Below, piece by piece: positions 27,164 through 35,873 of a DNA stretch of 64,000 nt. The stretch is taken from the NCBI RefSeq assembly GCF_001424125.1, contig NZ_LMQI01000005.1, positions 124,001 to 188,000 of the forward strand. The letters are read 5' to 3'. Below the pieces are notes generated by a model. That model was not told where the DNA came from, did no database searches, and saw only the letters and a program-made list of their open reading frames with translations. The position numbers and the translations under genes are program-made. Each line of letters starts with the position of its first letter. Within the stretch, counting starts at the first letter, position 1. Source of the stretch: Cellulomonas sp. Leaf395 (GTDB lineage: Bacteria > Actinomycetota > Actinomycetes > Actinomycetales > Cellulomonadaceae).

Positions 27164-27551
27164 GCGGATGAGTCAGTCAGGCGGCCGCGTCGAGCCCTCG
27201 GGCTCGCCGAGGAACGTCCGGGCTCCGCAGAGCAGGGTGGTGGGTAACACCCACCCGGGGTGACCCGCGGGAAAGTGCCACAGAGAACAGACCGCCCGAC
27301 CGGTCCGCCGGTCGGGTAAGGGTGAAACGGTGGTGTAAGAGACCACCAGCGTGCCGGGTGACCGGTGCGGCTCGGTAAACCCCACCCGGAGCAAGGTCAG
27401 ACAGGGAGCGTTCGAGGGCTGCTCGCCCGAGCTCCCGGGTAGGCCGCTGGAGGCGTGCGGCAACGTACGTCGTAGAGGGATGGCCGCCACTCGCGCAGTG
27501 CGGGCAACCGCGCGCGAGGACAGAACCCGGCGTATCGACTGACTCATCCGC
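27164..27551 (+). ncRNA. rnpB: RNase P RNA (bacterial type A)
   Basis: RNase P RNA is the catalytic subunit that removes tRNA 5' leaders. The universal core GAGGAACGTCCGGGCTCC (27209-27226), the internal GGTAAGGGTGAAACGGTG region and the 3' motif ACAGAACCCGG are all present. P1 is a perfect 15-bp helix between 27164-27178 and 27537-27551, so the gene is intact and about 388 nt long. The last 31 bases are the attachment site of the downstream island and occur again at 47181-47211. The native downstream sequence has therefore been displaced by about 19.7 kb. Confidence 0.97.
27521..27551. repeat. Island left attachment site (31-bp direct repeat, copy 1)
   Basis: A perfect 31-bp match to 47181-47211 in the same orientation. 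It spans the 3' end of rnpB, including the 3' strand of P1. Flanking bases differ at once on both sides. The integrase gene starts its downstream end 30 bases away, as expected for attL of a tyrosine-recombinase element. Confidence 0.95.
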
Positions 27552-27580
27552 ATTTAGGCCGCTGACGTGCAGGGATACCC

Positions 27581-28684
27581 TCAGCCGTTGGCCACAGTCC
27601 GCACAGAGTCCGCAGGATTCTGGCCGAGGACCTCGTCGACGGCCTCCCTGGTGCGGTCATCGGAGTCGCTCCAGAGGTGGGAGTAGGTGTCCAGGGTCTC
27701 GACCGCGGACTTGTGTCCGAGGCGCGCCTGGACGACCTTGACGGACTCCCCGTGCCGGATCAGCAGGCTCGCGTAGTAGTGCCGGAGGTCATGGAACGTC
27801 ACGTCCTCGAGCCCCGCCTTCACGAGCGCCCTCTGCCAGGTGGTCCACATGCTCGTGCGCCGCATCGGCGTTCCGAGCCGGTTCGTGAACACCAGGCCTT
27901 CGCGGCCCTGCACTGGAAAGGCGGCGAGGTGCGCGGCGAGCTCGTCGATGACCACCGTGGGCAGCGGCACCGTCCGGTAGGACGCATCGGTCTTCGGTGG
28001 CCCGAAGTACGGCGGCTTCCCGGCGATCTGCAGGAGTTGTCGGTCTACGACGACCTGGCGGCGCAGGAAGTCGATGTGCCCGAGCGAGAGGCCGAGAACC
28101 TCTCCGAGCCTTAGGCCGGTACCTGCGGCGAGCATGACGGCTGCGCGCCACTCCCTCGGCACCGAGTCCGCGAGCGCGATGACAGCCGAGGTCTCGATCG
28201 GCACCACCTTGGCCTTCCGCGGCTTCGGCACCGACACCGAAGCGCAAGGGGAGACCGCAATGCGGCGGTCCGCGACCGCGGCCTTGAAGATCGCCGAGAC
28301 GTGACGGTAGATCACGGAGACAGTGCTGGGCGCGAGCGTCTCCGACATACGCCTCACGAGAGCCTTCAGATCCGATGGCAGTACAGAGTTGATCGGTCGA
28401 TCCCCGATCGCGGGATAGACGTGCTTGCGCAACGCGCGCTCGACCGTGTCCGCAGTGGATCTGCGGTGTGCGGCCACGGCCCGCCACTGCTCTGCGTACT
28501 CCCTAAAGTTCACCTTTCCTGCACCCGGGTCGACGTACATGCCGGTGACGACGGACGTCGTGACCTCGTCAAGCCACCGCTGCGCGTCGAGCTTGCGGGT
28601 GAAGTGCTGTGCGTGTTCTCGGCCGTCGACGTCGCGGTACCGCGCACGCCACGCGCCATCAGGTCGCTTCTTGATACTGGACAT
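27581..28684 (-). CDS. Tyrosine recombinase (island integrase)
   Basis: A 367-residue phage-type integrase. An N-terminal arm-binding AP2-like region (residues 1-55: KKRPDGAWRARYRDVDGREH) is followed by a SAM-like core-binding domain (about 60-145) and the catalytic domain. The catalytic set is R192, K231, H298-x-x-R301, H324 and nucleophile Y334, all in place. It should cut and join at the 31-bp rnpB site, next to which it lies. The start ATG 28684 follows GGGAGAGG. The XRE gene lies 43 bases upstream on the same strand, suggesting an xre-int unit. Confidence 0.96.
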   Translation of the reverse strand: MSSIKKRPDGAWRARYRDVDGREHAQHFTRKLDAQRWLDEVTTSVVTGMYVDPGAGKVNFREYAEQWRAVAAHRRSTADTVERALRKHVYPAIGDRPINSVLPSDLKALVRRMSETLAPSTVSVIYRHVSAIFKAAVADRRIAVSPCASVSVPKPRKAKVVPIETSAVIALADSVPREWRAAVMLAAGTGLRLGEVLGLSLGHIDFLRRQVVVDRQLLQIAGKPPYFGPPKTDASYRTVPLPTVVIDELAAHLAAFPVQGREGLVFTNRLGTPMRRTSMWTTWQRALVKAGLEDVTFHDLRHYYASLLIRHGESVKVVQARLGHKSAVETLDTYSHLWSDSDDRTREAVDEVLGQNPADSVRTVANG

Positions 28685-28727
28685 GAGTGGACCTCTCCCG
28701 TCGGTGGCATGCGGGGCCTAGGTGGTT

Positions 28728-29045
28728 CTAGGAGCTCCAGCCGACGACGGGCAGTTCGTCCTCGCCGGTGAGCTGTCGGAGCGGTATCTCGAGCGCCTCG
28801 CAGAGCACGAGCGCTTCCCTGAGCTTGATCGCTCGCTCCCCGGCCTCGACCTTGGCCAGCGTGGTCTGGTGCCAGTTCAGCTTGAAGCTCTGGTTGACGA
28901 ACGCGACCAGGAGCTCCTGGGAGATCCCTCGATCCGTCCGGGCCAGGCGAAGTTCTCGTGCGAACACCGGCTCGAGCTGCTCGAGCCACCGCCTGCGGCG
29001 TGGGTCGTGCACCGTCGTCTCAAAGCGATCCCAGTCTGATCTCAT
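28728..29045 (-). CDS. XRE/Cro-type helix-turn-helix repressor
   Basis: A 105-residue DNA-binding protein. The HTH spans about residues 32-90 (ELRLARTDRGISQELLVAFVNQSF, WHQTTLAKVEAGERAIKLREALVLCEAL), preceded by a basic N-terminal helix. It is divergent from the excisionase-like gene. The 85-bp gap holds two near-identical palindromic sites that are good candidates for its operators, so it probably represses its own operon with integrase and the excisionase/replication operon, keeping the island integrated. That regulatory role is inference. Confidence 0.88.
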   Translation of the reverse strand: MRSDWDRFETTVHDPRRRRWLEQLEPVFARELRLARTDRGISQELLVAFVNQSFKLNWHQTTLAKVEAGERAIKLREALVLCEALEIPLRQLTGEDELPVVGWSS

Positions 29046-29053
29046 ACCTCATC

Positions 29054-29126
29054 CAACCTCTGATCGGTTGACAGGGCAAGATCGGTGCCGGACCCTGAGG
29101 GCTCATGTCCAACCGATGAGAGGTTG
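29054..29126. promoter_or_regulatory. Twin palindromic operators in the xre/excisionase divergent promoter region
   Basis: CAACCTCTGATCGGTTG (29054-29070) and CAACCGATGAGAGGTTG (29110-29126) are inverted copies differing at one base, and each is itself flanked by CAACC/GGTTG half-sites. They are 56 bp apart centre to centre. A TTGACA hexamer (29068-29073) overlaps the left site. This layout suits cooperative binding by the adjacent XRE repressor. Confidence 0.7.
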
Positions 29127-29130
29127 AAAG

Positions 29131-29322
29131 ATGGAGCCAGAAGCGCTCGGGGATCTCATGACGACGGGTGAGGTCGCCGCCATGCTGCGCACGAGCGAGA
29201 ACACCCTGCGGTGGTGGCGCTACAACGGCCGGGGACCCACGAGCTTCCTGGTCGGCCGTCACGTGCGCTACCTGCGCGCCGACGTCGAACGGTGGGTGAG
29301 GGATCAGCGAGATGCCTGCTAG
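29131..29322 (+). CDS. Excisionase-like MerR-type HTH protein
   Basis: A 63-residue protein with a single winged HTH_17 domain (LMTTGEVAAMLRTSENTLRWWRYNGRGPTSFLVGRHVRYLRADVERWV). Such AlpA/Xis-like proteins direct tyrosine recombinases towards excision. It starts at ATG 29131, within five bases of the right-hand operator copy, so repressor binding would block it. The primase-like gene follows on the same strand, forming the early operon usual in actinobacterial integrative elements of the pSAM2 kind. Confidence 0.9.
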   Translation: MEPEALGDLMTTGEVAAMLRTSENTLRWWRYNGRGPTSFLVGRHVRYLRADVERWVRDQRDAC

Positions 29323-29365
29323 GCGCGACGCCCGGGGATCGTTTCAGCAGGGCTCGGACGGGTAG

Positions 29366-30745
29366 GTGCGCGCTGATCGCAGCGTTGCGCGCATCCTCAG
29401 TCGAGAGAATTACGTCGGAGAATTGGACGCAGGCAATGGACGTCCACGCTGGCGGGGTCTGGACGACGCGATCGACGCCGACGTGCCGTTCTTCGTCTTC
29501 GTCCACGACGTGTTCGTGGTTGCAGACTTCGATCAGAGTGACGGCGACCTCCGTGCCCGCACTCTGCATCGGGAGGCGCTACTGGCTGGCTTCGTCCCGG
29601 TGATGTGTGCGAGCCGTTCTGGAGCCGACGACACCGGCCGAAGGCATGTGCTGATCCGGGCGGAGAATGACGAGGATCGTCGATTTTGGGCGATGCGAGC
29701 GAAAGAACTCGGTGCGGACGTCAAACTGACCATTCGTCCGCCGTACGCCCGGCATCGAGACAGGGGCCACCGCTCGCTGCCGATCTATCCTTCGTCACGG
29801 CACGCGGTCATCGACCGGCTCACGAATCCCATCCGTCGCACGATGCCGCCGTCAACGCGGGCTGACATCTTCGAGTTGGTGGGGGTTCGAGGCTCGCAAT
29901 CGGACATCATCCGTGGCTTCGCGAACTACGCCGCCAGTGGCGGGTGGACAGTCGACGAGGCGCTGCTCGTCCTTCATGACGAGCGCCTGGCAATCGGAAG
30001 GACCTACGCCGAGGCCGTCGAGAATCGCCATCACCCCGAAGACGACTGGTTCCGGAGACACGTCTGGCCGACAGCTCACTTCACCGTTCGGCGGTTGCGC
30101 GCAGCAGCGCCGTGCGTGCTTCCGAAGGCATCGACCCGGCCCACCGACGGCAGCGTCTACGAGGCGTTCCTGCAGTTGGCAGAGGACATCGGTTCGCTCG
30201 TGGTCGACATGTCTGTACGCGAGCTGCAGATACGCGCCGAGGTCGGCTCACCCCGCACGGTGATCGACAGCCTCCGGCGGCTCGTCAGTGCCGGGTTGCT
30301 CGATGTCGTCGGCGACGGCGTCGAGATCGGCCACGCACGGACCTACCGGCTCGTCGTTCGTCAGGACCTCGGCCCAGAGGAGCACTATCGCGAACAAGCG
30401 CTCTACCTGCCGATGCTCGCGTTCCGGAACACCTCGGGCTTCGGTGCGGGCGTGGGCCTTACGTACCGCGCCATCGCCGTCAGCGCAGACGGGTTGACTG
30501 CTGCGGAGGCCGGGCTCGTGTCGGGGTTCTCACGCCGCACCGTACTCAAGCATCTTGGGAAGCTCGTCGAGTTGGGCTTGCTGGTCGCGGTCGACGGTTT
30601 CTGGCGAACGACGGACGTTAGCGTCGCGGACGTGACGCCGAAGTCTGCGATGGACGCCCGCGACGCCGCGGCGCAGCGGCACCAGTCGCAGCGGGAGCTA
30701 TACCGGCAGGTCATCGCGGAGCGCCGTGGTACGCAGGATCCGTGA
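29366..30745 (+). CDS. Primase-like replication protein with C-terminal winged helices
   Basis: A 459-residue protein. The N-terminal part resembles an archaeo-eukaryotic primase: a hydrophobic strand ends in D54-F-D56 (VVADFDQSDG), followed by a conserved-looking histidine strand at H94 (RRHVLIR). Residues 240-330 and 360-430 contain HTH-like segments (VRELQIRAEVGSPRTVIDSLRRLVSAGLL and AAEAGLVSGFSRRTVLKHLGKLVELGLL). The combination fits a replication initiator/primase of an integrative element that replicates after excision. Start GTG 29366 is tentative. Codon use is less GC-biased than the flanks. A hairpin at 30764 ends the unit. Confidence 0.65.
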   Translation: MRADRSVARILSRENYVGELDAGNGRPRWRGLDDAIDADVPFFVFVHDVFVVADFDQSDGDLRARTLHREALLAGFVPVMCASRSGADDTGRRHVLIRAENDEDRRFWAMRAKELGADVKLTIRPPYARHRDRGHRSLPIYPSSRHAVIDRLTNPIRRTMPPSTRADIFELVGVRGSQSDIIRGFANYAASGGWTVDEALLVLHDERLAIGRTYAEAVENRHHPEDDWFRRHVWPTAHFTVRRLRAAAPCVLPKASTRPTDGSVYEAFLQLAEDIGSLVVDMSVRELQIRAEVGSPRTVIDSLRRLVSAGLLDVVGDGVEIGHARTYRLVVRQDLGPEEHYREQALYLPMLAFRNTSGFGAGVGLTYRAIAVSADGLTAAEAGLVSGFSRRTVLKHLGKLVELGLLVAVDGFWRTTDVSVADVTPKSAMDARDAAAQRHQSQRELYRQVIAERRGTQDP

Positions 30746-30763
30746 CGTCCGAAGGTGCACGAC

Positions 30764-30801
30764 CTGAAGCACACATATGGGGGGTGTGTTGTGTGCTTCA
30801 G
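30764..30801 (+). terminator. Intrinsic terminator after the replication gene
   Basis: A perfect 11-bp inverted repeat (30764-30774 with 30791-30801), followed by TTTGCGT, lies 18 bases after the primase-like gene's stop. Confidence 0.75.
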
Positions 30802-30966
30802 TTTGCGTCGATGTTGGGACGCCGATCTTCGGGTGCCGTGCGCCCGTGCTGAGCTGACCGAGATGCCCTTGATGGTCCTCGTCGTCTTCATCGAGTGCAC
30901 CTTGGGGTAACGACTGAATCCACGCGCGCGGCGCTCGGTCACGTTCCCTGTTGGTCATCACCCGGG

Positions 30967-31539
30967 CTACGGGCGGCGAGCGGCTGCCTCCGGCTCGGTC
31001 CCGCGAGGGGCGCGTGCGGCTCGCAGCCGTGCAGCCAGGTCTATCAGAGACCCGCTGTAGGGCGAGGCATCCGGCGGTTGGGCTGCGCCGCCCTGCCGTG
31101 CAACCGAGCCGTTCGTGGCGTCGGCCCTCGCAGCCTCGGGGCCCGTGCCCGACGAAACGACCGGGCTGATCGGCGTCGGGCCTCCAGCCGTGGCTCGGGT
31201 CTCGCCTCGCAGCAGGCGGTGCATGGAGGACGCGCTGATCCCGTGCATCCGAGCCAGGGCGTCGAGGGTGTACTTGCCAGTGGCATTCCGCTTGCGGGCT
31301 TGGCGGACTTCCACATCGGTCATCGAGTTCGGGTTGCGCCGGGCGGACGTGACTGCAGGGGGGCCTTCGGCGGCCTTGGGCTCCTCGACCGCACAGACCC
31401 CCCAGCGCATCGGACCGTCAATGGCGACTCGCGCGTGTCGACGGAGCACGTCGTGCATCTCGGCGAGGCTCATCCCGTACTTCAGGGCAAGCGCGCGTTG
31501 CAAGGCGTAGTCGTCGTCGAGTTTCCGGGGGGTCGCCAC
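30967..31539 (-). CDS. Hypothetical protein with HTH-like segment
   Basis: A 190-residue, Ala/Arg-rich protein starting at ATG 31539. Residues 70-113 (MTDVEVRQARKRNATGKYTLDALARMHGISASSMHRLLRGE) resemble a helix-turn-helix of the recombinase/resolvase type. The N-terminal segment (YALQRALALKYGMSLAEMHDVLRRHARV) is also helical and may be a second HTH-like unit. The C-terminal 70 residues look disordered. I do not recognise a family; an island-encoded DNA-binding protein is the best guess. A long plus-strand frame across the same bases looks like a shadow. Confidence 0.5.
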   Translation of the reverse strand: MATPRKLDDDYALQRALALKYGMSLAEMHDVLRRHARVAIDGPMRWGVCAVEEPKAAEGPPAVTSARRNPNSMTDVEVRQARKRNATGKYTLDALARMHGISASSMHRLLRGETRATAGGPTPISPVVSSGTGPEAARADATNGSVARQGGAAQPPDASPYSGSLIDLAARLRAARAPRGTEPEAAARRP

Positions 31540-31766
31540 GACATAAGTCTCGACGATTGGCGTCGCCCCCCATTGAGACCAAAGTCCTGTTGGTGGTGTT
31601 TAGCTAATCTCGGTCAGAAACTGAGTGTGGTTCACGCCGAGGTCTCATGGGCGTCGCCGCTGCGGCTCCCGCTGACGCCAGACCGACCCCGCGACGGGGA
31701 TCGCCGCCACATGCTGCTCGCTGATTTTTACACGCACGCTCCGCCACGATGCGCGACGGGTCGTTG

Positions 31767-33038
31767 TCAGGTGCAGGGGCGAAGGTCGGCGACGTCCTCG
31801 ACCCAGCCAATGCGCCACCGTGGGTCGGAGTCGATCGTCTTGATGGTGTACCGCTTGGTCCAGATGCCGCACTCGCCCCCGTTCGCGGGGTCTCCGAGGC
31901 GTTCGATCTCGACGTCGGCGATGTACGCGCCGTCCTCGCGCGTCTGCACGGAAACGACCCTCACCGCCTGCCAGTAGATCGACGTCATCGACGCCCCCCA
32001 CTTGTCCTGGGAGCCGAGGTACTCCTGCATCTTCGGCGTGAAGTCGCTGAATGCCACTCCGTAGTCCCCGGCGTTGATCGCCGTGCCGTGCACACGCAGG
32101 AGATCGGCGACGGTTGAGGCTCCGGGATCGCTCGTAGCAACCCGGACGTCCAGCACGAACGAGCTCATCGGCGGTTGGGTGCCGAGGTCCCGGGCACTTG
32201 AGCATGCCGGGAAGGTGGTCGTCGTGCTGGATCCCTTCCACCCCGCGACCTGATTCGCAATAGCGTTCGCGGGCACGGCAAAGCCGGTGACGTTCGCGTC
32301 GTCCTTCCCAGCGGACACCATGCCCACGACGGATTCGTCGAGCGTGATCAGAGGGCCACCGCTGCTTCCGTGGTTGAGTCCCGCGTCCGTCTGGATCATG
32401 TCGTTCCGTGTAAACGACTCTGTGGTGACCGGCTGGTCGAGGCCACTCACCCGGCCTTGGGTAGCCACGACGGTTGTCGCATCCAAGGGATACCCGAGAC
32501 CGGTGACCTCGTCACCCTTGTGCACCGGTGTCGTAGACAGCCTGAATACATGCCCCGTCAGTGGCGCATCGGTCTGGATGAGCGCGAGGTCACCGGCGCG
32601 GTCGAAACCGATCACGTGCGCCTGAGTCGAGGTGCCACCCAGTTCGACGACGACGTCCTGGGAGCCGTCGACGACGTGTGCAGCTGTCAGCAATTGGGTC
32701 GGGCTGAGCAGGAACGCTGTCCCGGTGCCACCCCCGTCGCAGGTGGTCGACGTGACCAGAGCGACGCCCGTCTCCGTCGCCGCGATGGTGTCGGTCCAGG
32801 TCGCGGCTCTCGCTGTCGCGGTCTCTGCGGTCGTTGTCTCTACTGCCGGGGTCTCGGCTTGGGAGGTGCCGGAGCCGACGTTCACCGTGCAGCTCGCCAG
32901 AACGAGCACGCCAACGGCCGCGACCCCGGGCAGCAGGAGCATCCTCGCCGTGCGTGGTCGCCGTTCCGACGGGCCGCGGCGGGCGCGGGCGAGATCGGCT
33001 CGCTCAGGCGCAGCGGCGCGCGTCCTGTCATTGGGCAT
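31767..33038 (-). CDS. Trypsin-like serine protease lipoprotein
   Basis: A 423-residue membrane-anchored protease. Residues 33-50 form a lipoprotein signal with lipobox LASC (Cys50), after a basic 32-residue N-terminus. The protease domain spans about 85-285 with catalytic H121 (TAAH), D150 (GDLALI) and S226 (GSSGGP), as in HtrA/S1 proteases. The C-terminal 120 residues form an NTF2-like domain (DYGVAFSDFTPKMQEYLGSQDKWGASM), often a ligand or substrate module. No PDZ domain is present. The start is ATG 33038; the frame is open further upstream. Its place in the island suggests a cell-surface or anti-phage role, which is speculative. Confidence 0.85.
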   Translation of the reverse strand: MPNDRTRAAAPERADLARARRGPSERRPRTARMLLLPGVAAVGVLVLASCTVNVGSGTSQAETPAVETTTAETATARAATWTDTIAATETGVALVTSTTCDGGGTGTAFLLSPTQLLTAAHVVDGSQDVVVELGGTSTQAHVIGFDRAGDLALIQTDAPLTGHVFRLSTTPVHKGDEVTGLGYPLDATTVVATQGRVSGLDQPVTTESFTRNDMIQTDAGLNHGSSGGPLITLDESVVGMVSAGKDDANVTGFAVPANAIANQVAGWKGSSTTTTFPACSSARDLGTQPPMSSFVLDVRVATSDPGASTVADLLRVHGTAINAGDYGVAFSDFTPKMQEYLGSQDKWGASMTSIYWQAVRVVSVQTREDGAYIADVEIERLGDPANGGECGIWTKRYTIKTIDSDPRWRIGWVEDVADLRPCT

Positions 33039-33224
33039 GCAATGAGTCTTCACGACCGCCGCACCGAAACTGGGTGACCAAGGTCCTGTACGTCCACGCG
33101 CTGGGTCATGTTTCGGAGGGACCATGGCACCACGCCGAAGATCGCCACCAGAACCGCTGGTCGACGCCGGTAGTTCAGCGCGGTCCCCGCGTCCCACGGG
33201 GTCTCTTGATTTGCGCGCATCGTC

Positions 33225-33866
33225 TTAGCGGAAGCTGCCCGTCTGAGCGTCTAATTCCGCGGCGTCGCGGATGGCAGCCTGTGCCCGATCGGCCGCTTCG
33301 GCTACCCGCAGCTCTGCTCGCCCAATGCGGTCTCGATCTCCGGATTTCTGTGCCAGAGATAGCTCGGCGGTTGCGTTTTCTCGATCTCGAACAGCCTTGA
33401 TCGCATCAGACCGAGCCCGAATGACCTCAGCCTTAGATGGCCCGGTCCGGCTCTCCCACACCTTGATGTAGGGCTTGCCGTCTTCATTCCAGCCGATCAG
33501 AGGCGACGGGCGGTGGCGGAACGTCCCTAGGTCGCGCATCGCCCACCCTGCCTCGGCGAACTCGGTGACGAGGGTTTGCAGCTCGTCGCGGCTCAGCGAC
33601 ACCCTGTCGCTCGGAACGGCTGATCCGTCGTCCGGGCGCTCCTCGCCGACGCCCGGCGCGACGGGCTCGACCACGTCGAGCGCGACCTCGGCTTCCGTCT
33701 TCGCCTTCGCCTCCTCGAACTTGGCCGATGCGGGACCCGCCCCGACCTCCTTCAGGTGGCTGATGCGCTCAGCGATTGGTTCGCGGAACACCAGAAACGC
33801 GACGACTATGACGACCGGCCACACGATGGCAGCGAGGAAGTCGAGGAGCATCTGCGTCCAGTCCAT
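33225..33866 (-). CDS. Hypothetical protein with N-terminal membrane helix and coiled coil
   Basis: A 213-residue protein starting at ATG 33866. Residues 4-27 form one membrane helix (MLLDFLAAIVWPVVIVVAFLVF). A charged stretch and a middle domain follow (SRDELQTLVTEFAEAGWAMRDLGTFRHRPSPLIGWNEDGKPYIKVWES). The C-terminus is a Glu/Lys/Arg/Ala-rich helix (AEVIRARSDAIKAVRDRENATAEL) likely to be a coiled coil. No family is recognised. It follows the next upstream minus-strand gene by 56 bases and may be co-transcribed with it. Confidence 0.65.
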   Translation of the reverse strand: MDWTQMLLDFLAAIVWPVVIVVAFLVFREPIAERISHLKEVGAGPASAKFEEAKAKTEAEVALDVVEPVAPGVGEERPDDGSAVPSDRVSLSRDELQTLVTEFAEAGWAMRDLGTFRHRPSPLIGWNEDGKPYIKVWESRTGPSKAEVIRARSDAIKAVRDRENATAELSLAQKSGDRDRIGRAELRVAEAADRAQAAIRDAAELDAQTGSFR

Positions 33867-33922
33867 GGCCGGACCGTACCGGTGTCCGGCGTTCACGGAC
33901 TGGGCAACGCACGGACGGCCCG

Positions 33923-34450
33923 TCAGACTGCCGCGAGGTCCGCCAGCAGGGACGGGCGGAGCGACTCGAACGCGTACATGTCCTCCGACTTCGGGTACCG
34001 GCCAATCGGCAGCGTCAGGTCGGTCCCGTCCGAGTAGTGCAGGGCGAGCTGGTAGGAGCCCGGCCAGGTGTTCCAGCTGACGTTGTCGGACAGCAGGTTC
34101 GTCGTGCTCTCCGTCGACTCGATGCCCGTCAGGGTCCGGCGAGGGATGGCCCGGACGGTCACGACGGCACTGTTCGAGCGTGCGTCGGCGACGTGGGCGA
34201 TGACGAGTGCCGAAGCGGAGAACGCGACGATGATTGCGGACCGCTGCCCGTTCTCGTCGTCGTCCTCGTCCCCGCGGCACGTCAGGTAGGGCAGCTCGTC
34301 GAAGCCAGTCAGGGTGAGCATGCGCGAGATGGTAGAACCGAGCCATCCCGGAGCCCGTCCCCAGAACGGCTCGAACAGTCCCTGGCTCTGGAACGCGTCG
34401 TTGATGCGCTTGGCCGCTGCGCGCGCGGTGTCCGTCTCGGTGTCCGTCAT
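33923..34450 (-). CDS. Hypothetical protein
   Basis: A 175-residue soluble protein starting at ATG 34450. It has an N-terminal helix (TARAAAKRINDAFQSQGLFEPFW) and then a mostly beta domain (SAIIVAFSASALVIAHVADARSNSAVVTVRAIPRRTLTGIE and SYQLALHYSDGTDLTLPIGRY) that looks like a small ligand-binding or pleckstrin-like fold. No motif is recognised. It is divergent from the first HEPN gene, with 83 bases between the starts. Confidence 0.6.
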   Translation of the reverse strand: MTDTETDTARAAAKRINDAFQSQGLFEPFWGRAPGWLGSTISRMLTLTGFDELPYLTCRGDEDDDENGQRSAIIVAFSASALVIAHVADARSNSAVVTVRAIPRRTLTGIESTESTTNLLSDNVSWNTWPGSYQLALHYSDGTDLTLPIGRYPKSEDMYAFESLRPSLLADLAAV

Positions 34451-34533
34451 GGTCGGCAACGTAGCGGCGACCGCCGACACCGGCTGTGCGTGTCGCGCCG
34501 ACCGACGTCGACGCACCCGGGATCATCGGGTCC

Positions 34534-35535
34534 ATGACCGGAGCGGCTGAATCATCATCGACGGGATGGAGACGAGGGTCGGTTGTCACCCCCATCGACC
34601 AACTTGCCGAGCACCTGCTCGCCGTCGGATCCCACCACGCGCGGATCGCTGTCCGGGATGCCGGGGTGGGCGACGGCCTCGTGCAGCTCGACGCTGCGAT
34701 CCACGCTGGTGGTGCCATCGAGATGGTGGCGAAGGCGGCAATCGCGGAGTTCGAACCGCTCCTGCTCAGTAGCGGTTCTATTAACAAGGGGGAGTTGCTC
34801 GACGCACTGGCAGCACTGAAGGACGTAGGCATCCGCGCGACGAGGATGTTGCGGACCATCGATGCATCGGTCGCGGTCGACATGGTGGGACGGATCCATC
34901 CGTCGTGCGCGGTTCAGGCGAAGGCAGCATCCCAGGTGCTCGATGTCCGTAACGCGGCCGTCCACATGGGCACGGTCGACCCTGGACACCTTGCAGCTGC
35001 GGTGGGGGCGATGGCTGCGTACATCAACGCGATCCTTGATGCGCAGAGCCTCGACCCTGAACTGTTCTGGCAGGAGGAGGCCAGCGAGGCTCGGAGGTTG
35101 CAGGAGGCCCGCTCTCGACGGCTGAAGCGCATCGCGGAGTACCGCATCGGCATCGCGAAGCAGGTATTCGACCTCAAGGTCGAGACCTGGGGCGAAGAAC
35201 ACCGAGAGGGGTACATCCAGGGCCTTGAGAGGGTACGACCCACGTTCGACGAAACGCTCGACGTCGATTGTCCGGCCTGCGGCCGGTCGGCCGTACTGGG
35301 CTGGACTGCGGATATCGAGGTGGAGCGGGACTCGGACGGCGACTACTACGCGGCGGTCGGCGGGATGGATTTCGAAGGTCTGCGCTGTCCAGTGTGCGAC
35401 CTGTCGCTCGACGCCGATGAGGCACAGGCGACAGGATTCGACGGCACCTGGGTGCCGTCACCCCCCGAGGTGGACTTTTACCCGGACTGGCTCGACGAGG
35501 TCATAGACCAGACGGACACCGAGGCCGAGAGCTAG
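34534..35535 (+). CDS. HEPN-like protein with C-terminal zinc ribbon (candidate defence protein A)
   Basis: A 333-residue protein starting at ATG 34534. Residues 20-175 are helical and contain R139-N-A-A-V-H144 in VLDVRNAAVHMGTVDP, the Rx4H signature of HEPN domains, many of which are RNases in toxin and abortive-infection systems. After a charged helical linker (180-240), C246/C249 (DCPACG) and C285/C288 (RCPVCDL) form a four-cysteine zinc ribbon. The family as a whole is not one I can name. The next gene on the same strand, 338 bases on, has the same two features, so the two may act together. Confidence 0.6.
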   Translation: MTGAAESSSTGWRRGSVVTPIDQLAEHLLAVGSHHARIAVRDAGVGDGLVQLDAAIHAGGAIEMVAKAAIAEFEPLLLSSGSINKGELLDALAALKDVGIRATRMLRTIDASVAVDMVGRIHPSCAVQAKAASQVLDVRNAAVHMGTVDPGHLAAAVGAMAAYINAILDAQSLDPELFWQEEASEARRLQEARSRRLKRIAEYRIGIAKQVFDLKVETWGEEHREGYIQGLERVRPTFDETLDVDCPACGRSAVLGWTADIEVERDSDGDYYAAVGGMDFEGLRCPVCDLSLDADEAQATGFDGTWVPSPPEVDFYPDWLDEVIDQTDTEAES

Positions 35536-35873
35536 TCCGTGTCCGTGGGGTTGACCAGCGTCGTCGGTCGATTCCGATGACGCCAGGCGACGTCGCGCTC
35601 TAGATGGGGTCGCCCCGGCTACCCTCCGACGATGGGGATCGCGCGGACGCTCGGAACGTCACCGGTCGTCGCCGTCGGCCAGTCACCACCGTCGGGTGAC
35701 GCCTCCAGGCACTCGGACGACGTGACGCATGGCGGAGTGTCGCGGGACGGCCCTGGTATCGGCTGGTCGACAACCGGCCACCGGGCGCAATCCGAGAGAC
35801 GACGTCCGCGCAGGTGCCGCGTGGAAAAGGCACGCACCTCTGCTGGGATGCTCGCGCGGGCCAGGGATGCAGC
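35536..35873. other. Gap between the two HEPN-type genes
   Basis: About 340 bases without a supported gene. Short frames exist on both strands but none has a convincing start. The frame of the downstream gene is open back to about 35814, so its start may be earlier than annotated. No terminator or operator is evident. Confidence 0.4.

Noticed and set aside
30895..31977. 360-residue plus-strand frame between the replication gene and the protease gene
   Set aside because: Composition is shadow-like and it crosses the end of two minus-strand genes; the opposite 190-residue frame has an HTH-like segment.
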